Shown: positions 6,276 through 10,884 of the stretch, piece after piece | Layout of the letters: the number at the start of each line of letters is the position of its first letter | Position numbering within the stretch: position 1 is the stretch's first letter | NCBI GenBank assembly: GCA_964353455.1 | Contig: CAYGWP010000247.1 | Coordinates: forward strand, 1 to 10,884 | Length of the DNA: 10,884 nucleotides | Origin: CAYGWP01 sp964353455 | Lineage (GTDB): Bacteria; Planctomycetota; Phycisphaerae; FEN-1346 | Reading direction: 5' to 3' | Made by a program: the position numbers and the translations under genes | The notes under the pieces: generated by a model | The model's input: the letters and a program-made list of their open reading frames with translations, nothing else | What the model was told of the DNA's origin: nothing | Databases searched by the model: none

Positions 6276-6965
6276 TTACGACCGACGGCGGCGGATGAGG
6301 CCGACTACCGCGCCGCCCACGGCCAGAAGGCCCATCGTCGCGGGCTCGGGAATCGAGATCGTGTCCACCACGATCTCGTCGATGAAGTATCCCGCGGGCA
6401 CGTCAATTGTGATCCGCTCCCAATCGGGGTTGGGGATGATCTGCCAGAACTGATAGAGGTAATGTTCGTCGTTGGGCAGGAAGTGGCCGTCGATGGCGCC
6501 CTCGAAGTGCACCTCTTGAACGCCATGACCATCGAAAGCCTGGATGTTGACACTCATGGTGCTGTCCGGGCCGGGGTGGTTGTAGGAAATCTGAAGGTGA
6601 AGATACTTGAACTCCTCGTTGTCGATCCAGTTGGGAATGTCCAGGATGATCGAACCCGCTTCCGTGCCGGCCAGCCAGCCGTCCATGCCCTGACCGTCGT
6701 TGCTGTACGTCAGGTTGGTCATGGTTGCCAGCGGGCCGTTGATCGGGAAGTTGCCGACGTACACCGGCACGGTCCCGTCCGGGGTGATCGGATTGGCGTT
6801 TGTCAGGAACTCCCACTCAGCCGAGGTTGAGTATAGGGCGCCACGGGCCCACAGAATGTTACCCGGCAACGGAACCGGTTGGTTGGGTGGGTTCAGGTCG
6901 TCGGCAAGCGCCACACAAGGAATGCCAAGTGCCGCCACAAACAAGATGCTCGCAAACCTACGCAT
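6276..6965 (-). CDS. PEP-CTERM sorting domain protein 1
   Basis: A 229-residue exported protein. It starts MRRFASILFVAALGIPCVALA, a classic signal peptide with cleavage expected near ALA-DD. The start codon (6965-6963) is preceded by AAGGAG, 6 nt away, which favours it over the ATG 33 nt further upstream. The C-terminus has the tripartite sorting tail: IPEPAT, a hydrophobic stretch MGLLAVGGAVVGLI, then RRRRS. In known systems such tails are processed by an exosortase (EpsH/XrtA type) and linked to exopolysaccharide or biofilm matrix export. The mature domain (about 200 residues, rich in aromatic and Asp residues, e.g. GALYSTSAEWEF and YQFWQIIPNPDWERITIDVP) looks like a beta-rich surface domain of no known function. 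It is transcribed convergently with xylB and divergently from PEP-CTERM gene 2. No exosortase gene is in the window. Confidence 0.88.
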   Translation of the reverse strand: MRRFASILFVAALGIPCVALADDLNPPNQPVPLPGNILWARGALYSTSAEWEFLTNANPITPDGTVPVYVGNFPINGPLATMTNLTYSNDGQGMDGWLAGTEAGSIILDIPNWIDNEEFKYLHLQISYNHPGPDSTMSVNIQAFDGHGVQEVHFEGAIDGHFLPNDEHYLYQFWQIIPNPDWERITIDVPAGYFIDEIVVDTISIPEPATMGLLAVGGAVVGLIRRRRS

Positions 6966-7074
6966 GGGACGCTCCTTCTCTTGATAGTAACCCCCCAAGC
7001 GGAAAAACCGGCTATGCGGCAGATTCGTCGCTGAATTTGGTGTAGCCGCATCCCCCGCGTTCTAGTTACCAGAG

Positions 7075-7103
7075 AGTATTGCGCACAAATCGGGACGAGT
7101 CAA
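7075..7103 (-). promoter_or_regulatory. Promoter for PEP-CTERM gene 1, with upstream A10/T10 tract
   Basis: On the minus strand, TTGACT (7103-7098), a 17-nt spacer and AATACT (7080-7075, 4 of 6 consensus) predict a start near 7068 and a leader of about 100 nt. A homopolymer of ten A (7116-7125; T on this strand) lies 12-22 nt above the -35 box, where an UP element would sit. Confidence 0.5.
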
Positions 7104-7327
7104 GTCAGTTGCGCGAAAAAAAAAAGGCCTGACAGCGGTTCTCGCCGGCGGCCTGTCTTGCGACGGCCGCGCTCAACGTGTTGTGGTTCCGGCACTTGTG
7201 TGCATTGCGAGGGTCGCCTGGGCCAGCGGCGGGCCGGAAATGGCGGCATTCGGGGCTTTCCCGGCCTCTCGGGGGGGTATGGATGGCCTTCGGGGGCGAA
7301 AATCTTGCTGAATTCCCCCTCCCGCGT
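7104..7327. other. Non-coding spacer between divergent PEP-CTERM promoters
   Basis: No credible gene is visible. GTCAG/CTGAC (7104-7108 with 7129-7133) flank the A10 tract. An imperfect hairpin pairs GGCCGGAAA (7232-7240) with TTTCCCGGCC (7257-7266) around a 16-nt loop. It has no adjoining T-run in the plus direction. I see no recognisable operator. Confidence 0.5.
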
Positions 7328-7355
7328 TTGACTTTCTTCCGCCATGTTGTAGAAT
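7328..7355 (+). promoter_or_regulatory. Promoter for PEP-CTERM gene 2
   Basis: TTGACT (7328-7333), a 16-nt spacer and TAGAAT (7350-7355, 5 of 6 consensus) predict a start near 7362. This gives an unusually long leader of about 209 nt. The layout matches the promoter at 8331-8358 (TTGACT, 16 nt, TATACT). Confidence 0.6.
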
Positions 7356-7361
7356 ATGGAT

Positions 7362-7570
7362 GTTAAGGGCAGGGGGTTGTGTGCCGGGGATAGTTTCTGA
7401 CTGTCTATCTGCGGTCGGCCCGTTCCGGGCTGCCTTCGGTGCACACCCTCCAGCGGCTTTCTATGTGCCGTAAGTCCCTACGCAGCAGACGTGCCGGGGA
7501 AGTAATGGGTTGCCGACTACTGCGCAATGTCGGCAGCGGGCTCGCGGGCTGAGGGGGTAGGGGTGAGATT
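7362..7570 (+). promoter_or_regulatory. Long structured 5' leader of PEP-CTERM gene 2
   Basis: The predicted leader folds into several hairpins. A long imperfect stem pairs 7372-7386 (GGGGGTTGTGTGCCG) with 7437-7451 (CGGTGCACACCCTCC). Inside it are GATAG/CTATC (7389-7393 with 7405-7409) and GCCCG/CGGGC with loop TTC (7418-7430), giving a multi-branch shape. Downstream is a 9-bp hairpin 7509-7517/7529-7537, then the ribosome-binding region. GTGCCGGGGA occurs twice (7381-7390, 7491-7500). It does not match any riboswitch class I know. It may be a cis-regulatory RNA; the pairing is read by eye, not computed. Confidence 0.4.
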
Positions 7571-8224
7571 ATGGCAATGCACTGCTGGTTGGCACTGGGA
7601 GTTGCCGCGCTCGTGGGGTTGCCGGGAGTGGCGCTGGCGTCGCCGACGCTGGACGGGTCGGTGGGTGCCGGAGAGTACACGGTCGTCCTGAACGACACGC
7701 CCAATGAGACCACAAAGCCGTTCTACAACACGGGTCTCGACATGTCCACGGTCCAGTTTGACCAGGACGGCACGTGGAACTACATGGCCCTGACGGTGGT
7801 CTCTCCGCCGGTCGATATAAACGGCGGGCCGTTAAGCATCGACGAGCAGACTATTTTCCGGATGTTCTTCTACGATCATACCGGCACTACGAAGGCATAC
7901 CGCCTGGCTGTGACGATGGATGCCGGCGGCGTGTCGTTGTCGTCGCTGACGCTGGATTCGTGGACCGGCACCGCTTGGGCCATTGTGTCGCTCCTGCCGG
8001 CCGATTACGCGGTTACTCTTGGTACGAGCAACACCGCGCTGGAAGCCAAGATCCTCCAATCCAAGATGTCGAGCCTGGCTACGGATCCCTATGTCCGTGC
8101 GCAGTTGGACGATACGGGCGACTGGGCTGATGACAGTCTGGAGGGCGTGGTACCCGAGCCGGCGACACTCGGCCTGATGGGATTGGGCGTGGCCGGGCTG
8201 ATTCTGCGGCGGCGCAGGAAGTAG
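7571..8224 (+). CDS. PEP-CTERM sorting domain protein 2 (CBM9-like?)
   Basis: A 217-residue exported protein. The N-terminus MAMHCWLALGVAALVGLPGVALA is a signal peptide, and the C-terminus VVPEPATLGLMGLGVAGLILRRRRK is a textbook PEP-CTERM tail. The mature part opens with SPTLDGSVGAGEYTVVLND and contains a WNYMALTV strand and a late ALEAKI strand. This order (a short 'DG.I..GEY' opening, then beta strands, then an 'EAKI' strand) recalls CBM9/DOMON-like sugar- or ligand-binding domains; I hold this loosely. AGGGGTGAG lies just upstream of ATG 7571; ATG 7577 is an alternative two codons in. It has its own promoter, a long leader and a terminator, so it is a single-gene unit. Likely at the cell surface or in the exopolysaccharide matrix. 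Confidence 0.87.
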   Translation: MAMHCWLALGVAALVGLPGVALASPTLDGSVGAGEYTVVLNDTPNETTKPFYNTGLDMSTVQFDQDGTWNYMALTVVSPPVDINGGPLSIDEQTIFRMFFYDHTGTTKAYRLAVTMDAGGVSLSSLTLDSWTGTAWAIVSLLPADYAVTLGTSNTALEAKILQSKMSSLATDPYVRAQLDDTGDWADDSLEGVVPEPATLGLMGLGVAGLILRRRRK

Positions 8225-8242
8225 CGGCAAGGCCGAAAAGAA

Positions 8243-8296
8243 CCCGCCCTGCGGACTGGCGGGAACGACTTTAGGGGTCTTGGACCCTTTTCTTTT
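8243..8296 (+). terminator. Terminator of PEP-CTERM gene 2
   Basis: Two hairpins in series: CCCGCC/GGCGGG (8243-8248 with 8258-8263), then GGGTC TTG GACCC (8275-8287) followed at once by TTTTCTTTT (8288-8296). The second is a standard intrinsic terminator. Confidence 0.75.
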
Positions 8297-8330
8297 CGCA
8301 CGGTCGCCTTGTTTTTCTTGCCCGAACCAT

Positions 8331-8358
8331 TTGACTTTTCGCCAAAAGCCGTTATACT
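8331..8358 (+). promoter_or_regulatory. Strong promoter of the 8365-8568 transcript
   Basis: TTGACT (8331-8336), a 16-nt spacer and TATACT (8353-8358, 5 of 6 consensus) predict a start near 8365. It begins 35 nt after the terminator of PEP-CTERM gene 2, so it opens a new transcription unit. Confidence 0.7.
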
Positions 8359-8381
8359 ACCATCGTGTTGCGGAGTGATTG

Positions 8382-8421
8382 GTTGTAGGGAGGCTCTTCT
8401 AGTTGCAGGGAGGCTGTTGTA
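8382..8421 (+). repeat. Two 20-nt tandem units carrying AGGGAGG
   Basis: Unit one is GTTGTAGGGAGGCTCTTCTA and unit two GTTGCAGGGAGGCTGTTGTA, directly abutting, with three differences. Each shows an AGGGAGG (8387-8393, 8407-8413) that could pair with the 3' end of 16S rRNA or offer GGA sites to a CsrA-type protein. No sensible coding sequence follows either one. Confidence 0.65.
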
Positions 8422-8529
8422 GTCATCCGATCGGCCGGTGAAACCTGAGGGGGTTGTGTCGGCCAGGTCGGGGGCGGGTTGCGGGGATAGATCCCGCCTG
8501 ACAATCTGGCACCACCGACTCACCACGGG

Positions 8530-8568
8530 CGATCCTGGAGGGCTTAGCCTACCAGGATCGTCTTTTTT
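8530..8568 (+). terminator. Strong intrinsic terminator within the PEP-CTERM cluster
   Basis: A 9-bp stem CGATCCTGG/CCAGGATCG (8530-8538 with 8552-8560), with a smaller GGC TTA GCC hairpin possible in its loop, is followed by TCTTTTTT (8561-8568). It sits upstream of the next ORF, not after a gene, which is why the unit before it looks like a small RNA or attenuator. Confidence 0.85.
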
Positions 8569-8616
8569 CGTGGGAGACGGTTCGCGTGCCGCATGCCGGG
8601 GGATGGAGGGACCAGG

Positions 8617-8853
8617 GTGTCTCACCGTCTTCCGGCTGCGCTCATTCTCTCGCCTGACGTCGTGGTCTCTGGCCTGCCGCGCCTTGCCGCAGCCGCCACA
8701 CCTGTGTCCCGAGAGTATCCCAACACCGAGGTCTCCTTCAGTCTGTCCGGCTCAATCGCAATCTTCGAGACGGTTGTCGCGCCCGAACCGGCGGCGCTAG
8801 CGTGTGTGGCGCCTGGCGGTGTCGGCCTGATGGAGGGCCGTCACGCGAGATAG
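8617..8853 (+). pseudogene. Mini or decayed PEP-CTERM ORF
   Basis: This frame reads 78 residues from GTG 8617, which has TGGAGGG (8604-8610) 6 nt upstream; an in-frame ATG lies at 8593. The N-terminus (SHRLPAALILSPDVVVSGLPRLAAAA) resembles a signal peptide but is broken by Pro and Asp. The C-terminus (VVAPEPAALACVAPGGVGLM, then EGRHAR) mirrors a PEP-CTERM tail: PEP motif, hydrophobic stretch ending GGVGLM, basic end. Here Pro interrupts the stretch and the Arg run is diluted. Only about 27 residues lie between them, against about 175-220 in the neighbours. The simplest reading is a PEP-CTERM gene that lost its middle and is decaying. A genuine short exported peptide is possible given the good ribosome-binding site. 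Confidence 0.45.
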
Positions 8854-8936
8854 ATAGAAAGCACCGAGGCAGACGGGCGCCCGCCCCGCGGCGGGGCCGT
8901 TGTGACGCCTGCCCATCCTTGAGAGGGAGGATGCCG

Positions 8937-9749
8937 ATGAAACTTCACGTTGCAGGGATCCTTGTGGTGGTCGCAGTGATGGCGAGCCTCGCGGTTCGGC
9001 CCGCTGCGGCAGACATCATCACCCTGGCCGAGGGCAGTTCGACACTGCGGTTCGACACGGCCTCCGAGGCGCTCCACTACGATTGGGTAGTGGCCGGGCG
9101 CGACTATCTCCAGCAGCAGGGCTTCTGGTACCGCATCGACGGCCAGCCGGGCGGAGAGAACCCGCTCCGCGAACTCGCTGCCCCCACCGTCTTCATAATG
9201 GACTCCAACGAAGACGGCCTCGACGATTATCTGCGCCTCACCTATGCAGGCCCCGGCCTGAAGATCGAGGTGTCCTACACCCTGGTTGCCGGCGGCACCC
9301 GGTCGGATGTCAGCGAAGGCATCCGCATCACGAACACCGGCTCCACCGCCAGCGTGGTGCACTTCTTCCAGTACGCCGACTTCGACCTGGCGGGCCCGGG
9401 TGGCGAGGACACCATCTGGATCCACAATGGCAACACCGCCACCCAGACGGTCGTCGGCTCGGCCTTGCTGGGCGAGACCATCGATTCGCCGGCCCCGAAT
9501 CACTTGCAGGCCGGTCTGGGCGGCGCCGTCCTGGGCCTGCTCACGGACTCTTTCCCGACGACGCTCGACGGCACCACCGGCCCGCTCACTGGCAACGCCG
9601 AGTGGGCGTTCCAGTGGGACTTCACGATTCAGCCGGGGGCGGCCATTCCCATCGTCAAGGATAAGACCCTGGTCGTGCCCGAGCCCGCGACGCTGGCCAT
9701 GCTGGCCGGCGGCCTGGCGATGGGCCTGCTGCTCCGACGCAAGAAATAA
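8937..9749 (+). CDS. PEP-CTERM sorting domain protein 4
   Basis: A 270-residue exported protein. ATG 8937 is chosen over ATG 8931 because GGAGG (8926-8930) is 6 nt from the former and abuts the latter. The signal peptide is MKLHVAGILVVVAVMASLAV with RPAAA before the mature start. The mature domain (QGFWYRIDGQ, DYLRLTYAGPGLKIEVSYTL, VVHFFQYADFDLAGPGGEDT, AEWAFQWDFTIQPGAAIPIVKDK) matches, from memory, a recurring uncharacterised PEP-CTERM protein type in planctomycetes and other Gram-negatives, mostly beta-strand. The tail is VVPEPATLAMLAGGLAMGLLLRRKK. A GC hairpin (8884-8889 with 8891-8896) lies just before the ribosome-binding site, and no clear promoter of its own is visible, so it may depend on read-through of the terminator at 8530-8568. 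Surface or matrix role inferred. Confidence 0.88.
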   Translation: MKLHVAGILVVVAVMASLAVRPAAADIITLAEGSSTLRFDTASEALHYDWVVAGRDYLQQQGFWYRIDGQPGGENPLRELAAPTVFIMDSNEDGLDDYLRLTYAGPGLKIEVSYTLVAGGTRSDVSEGIRITNTGSTASVVHFFQYADFDLAGPGGEDTIWIHNGNTATQTVVGSALLGETIDSPAPNHLQAGLGGAVLGLLTDSFPTTLDGTTGPLTGNAEWAFQWDFTIQPGAAIPIVKDKTLVVPEPATLAMLAGGLAMGLLLRRKK

Positions 9750-9777
9750 TCCGCGCCCTGAGGGGAGGCACTGTTTT

Positions 9778-9805
9778 GGGCGGCCGAACGGCCGCCCATT
9801 TTTTT
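9778..9805 (+). terminator. Terminator of PEP-CTERM gene 4
   Basis: A perfect 9-bp stem GGGCGGCCG/CGGCCGCCC (9778-9786 with 9789-9797), loop AA, followed by A and seven T (9799-9805), 28 nt after the stop codon. Standard rho-independent terminator. Confidence 0.9.
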
Positions 9806-9819
9806 GCGCCCCATGACGA

Positions 9820-9848
9820 TTGCCTCCGCGCCCGCCGCGCCATAGAAT
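9820..9848 (+). promoter_or_regulatory. Candidate deoC promoter
   Basis: TTGCCT (9820-9825, 4 of 6 consensus), a 17-nt spacer and TAGAAT (9843-9848, 5 of 6 consensus) predict a start near 9855 and a leader of about 187 nt before deoC. It lies directly after the preceding terminator, as expected for a new unit. Confidence 0.45.
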
Positions 9849-10005
9849 CAACGTGGCTTGACCGTTGTGCTCAATCAATCGCGGCTCATCACCTGGAAGA
9901 CCGCGCCGCAGAAAAAGTCCGAAGAGAAATAGCGCCGCAGCCGCAATCCCCTTGTGTCCGCCGCCGCCGCGTGATAGGTTCTCCGGCATCCGCGGAAGGC
10001 CGCGC

Positions 10006-10033
10006 CCCGCCTTAGGCGGGCCGTGTCAGGGAG
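10006..10033 (+). promoter_or_regulatory. Hairpin element and ribosome-binding site of deoC
   Basis: CCCGCCTTAGGCGGG (10006-10020), then CCGTGTCAGGG (10021-10031), is the second copy of the element found before xylB (4538-4563). Here its tail doubles as the Shine-Dalgarno sequence: GGGAG (10029-10033) is 8 nt from ATG 10042. Folding of the palindrome next to the ribosome-binding site could affect translation of deoC. Confidence 0.5.
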
Positions 10034-10041
10034 CCGCCGCC

Positions 10042-10731
10042 ATGGACTACACGTACCGCGACATCGCCAAGATGATCGACCACTCGCTCCTCGCCCCCAC
10101 GCTGGCCGAGCGCGACCTGGAGGACGGCTGCCGCCTCGCGCTCCAGTATGATGTCGCCAGCGTCTGCATCATGCCGTATTACGTGCGGCGGTGCGCCGAG
10201 ATCCTCAAAGGGAGCGACGTTCGCGCGAGCACGACCATCGGATTCCCGCACGGCGGCCACGCCACCCCCGTCAAGGCGGCCGAGGCCCGGCAGGCCGTGG
10301 CCGACGGCGGCCAGGAACTCGACATGGTCGTCAACCTGAGCCAGGTCCTGAGCGGCAACTGGGACTACGTCCACGCAGACATCAAGGCCGTCATCGACAT
10401 CGCACATGCCGCAGGCCGCAAGGTCAAGGTCATCTTCGAGAACTGTTACCTGAAGGACCCGCACAAGGTCCGCCTGTGCGAGATCTGCGGCCAACTGGCC
10501 GCCGACTGGGTCAAGACATCAACCGGCTTCGGCTCGGGCGGGGCCACGCTGGACGACCTGCGCCTGATGCGGAAGCACTCGCCGGCCCAGGTCCAGGTGA
10601 AGGCCGCCGGCGGCGTCCGGGACCTCGACGCCCTCCTTGCGGTCCGCGCGATCGGCGTCACCCGCGTCGGCGCCAGCCGCACCCGCGATATCCTCGACGA
10701 GTGCAAGCGCCGCCTGGCACGCAAGGCCTAG
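10042..10731 (+). CDS. deoC: Deoxyribose-phosphate aldolase
   Basis: A 229-residue cytoplasmic class I aldolase (DERA) that splits 2-deoxy-D-ribose 5-phosphate into glyceraldehyde 3-phosphate and acetaldehyde in deoxynucleoside catabolism. It starts with IDHSLLAPT (12-20). It carries the catalytic aspartate in ELDMVVN (92-98, D94), VIFENCYL (130-137), the Schiff-base lysine in VKTSTGFG (157-164, K158) and the second active-site lysine in VKAAGGVRD (186-194, K187), corresponding to D102, K167 and K201 of E. coli DeoC. Length fits the common ~220-residue bacterial form; E. coli DeoC (259) is longer. The start is set by GGGAG 8 nt upstream, and the frame upstream of ATG 10042 is non-coding in character. 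No other deo gene is adjacent in the window. Confidence 0.93.
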   Translation: MDYTYRDIAKMIDHSLLAPTLAERDLEDGCRLALQYDVASVCIMPYYVRRCAEILKGSDVRASTTIGFPHGGHATPVKAAEARQAVADGGQELDMVVNLSQVLSGNWDYVHADIKAVIDIAHAAGRKVKVIFENCYLKDPHKVRLCEICGQLAADWVKTSTGFGSGGATLDDLRLMRKHSPAQVQVKAAGGVRDLDALLAVRAIGVTRVGASRTRDILDECKRRLARKA

Positions 10732-10884
10732 TATGACAGCGCTAGTGCGCCGTGAAAGGCGCCGGTTCTCAGCGGGGAGATTATACCCGCCGGGCATCTA
10801 TCGCTCCAGCCCGTAGCAATCGGAGCGGCGGCGGAGGCAACGAAGCCGTCGAAGCCTCTGGTGGAAAGGGTCCCTTGGGGACTC
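10732..10884. other. Spacer after deoC, no gene recognised
   Basis: Only a weak hairpin GCGGG/CCCGC (10772-10776 with 10786-10790) without a T-run, and GTCCC TT GGGGAC at the window's end, are visible. No clear deoC terminator and no convincing ORF can be named before the window stops. Confidence 0.4.

Larger units (their letters stand above)
8365..8568 (+). ncRNA. Putative small RNA or attenuator leader
   Basis: Between a good promoter and a strong intrinsic terminator lie about 204 nt with no convincing ORF. The 5' part holds two 20-nt tandem units (8382-8401, 8402-8421; 17 of 20 identical), each with AGGGAGG. The middle forms a long interrupted hairpin: GTCGG/CCGAC (8458-8462 with 8515-8519), CCAG/CTGG (8463-8466 with 8506-8509), GTC/GAC (8467-8469 with 8500-8502) and GGCGGG/CCCGCC (8473-8478 with 8493-8498). 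It could be a free small RNA, or a leader that prematurely terminates transcription ahead of the PEP-CTERM ORFs at 8617 and 8937. The latter would be a regulated attenuator. It matches no family I recognise, including 6S, SRP RNA, RNase P and tmRNA. Confidence 0.5.

Noticed and set aside
8365..8568. Known structured RNA (6S, SRP RNA, RNase P, tmRNA, cobalamin or c-di-GMP riboswitch)
   Set aside because: None of the characteristic conserved blocks of these families could be found by eye, and the ends do not pair as a 6S RNA would.

Overview
The window is about 10.9 kb of GC-rich DNA from a bacterium, most likely a planctomycete (Planctomycetota). The case rests on three secreted proteins ending in PEP-CTERM sorting tails (V/I-PEPAT, a hydrophobic stretch, then a run of Arg/Lys), a multi-membrane GT39-type glycosyltransferase, and intergenic spacers filled with small palindromic repeats of a kind common in environmental planctomycete genomes. 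This assignment is an inference from gene content; no rRNA or tRNA is present to fix it.

Layout. 1-94: a palindromic repeat whose centre folds into a perfect four-way cloverleaf. It merges into the 5' end of a secreted TPR-like protein gene (to 1088), followed after 12 nt by a KDPG-aldolase-family gene (1101-1751). 1752-1977: a nested inverted-repeat element that ends at the start of a GT39/ArnT-like membrane glycosyltransferase (to 3609). 3760-4410: a consensus-like promoter and a DUF2007-type protein with an extreme Asp/Glu tail. 4654-6183: xylulokinase (xylB). 6221-6248: a terminator shared by xylB and a convergent PEP-CTERM gene (6276-6965, minus). 6966-7570: divergent promoters and a structured leader, then PEP-CTERM gene 2 (7571-8224) and its terminator. 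8331-8568: a complete promoter-to-terminator unit of about 204 nt with no convincing ORF, either a small RNA or an attenuator leader. It is followed by a very short or decayed PEP-CTERM ORF (8617-8853) and PEP-CTERM gene 4 (8937-9749) with its terminator. 10042-10731: deoxyribose-phosphate aldolase (deoC). 10732-10884: no recognised gene.

How the parts relate. The metabolic genes (KDPG aldolase, xylulokinase, deoxyribose-phosphate aldolase) fit catabolism of sugar acids, pentoses and deoxynucleosides, but they are scattered, not one operon. xylB and deoC share a 26-nt hairpin-plus-tail element (24/26 identical) upstream, which may be regulatory or only a dispersed repeat. The PEP-CTERM genes form a local cluster of unrelated mature domains sharing only an export signal and a sorting tail. 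Their proposed promoters all use a TTGACT -35 box, and two have long leaders with similar short blocks in the same order.

The parts most worth following up are the transcript unit at 8365-8568, the leader similarity, the 78-residue mini PEP-CTERM ORF, the cloverleaf repeat at a gene start, and the twin hairpin element before xylB and deoC.
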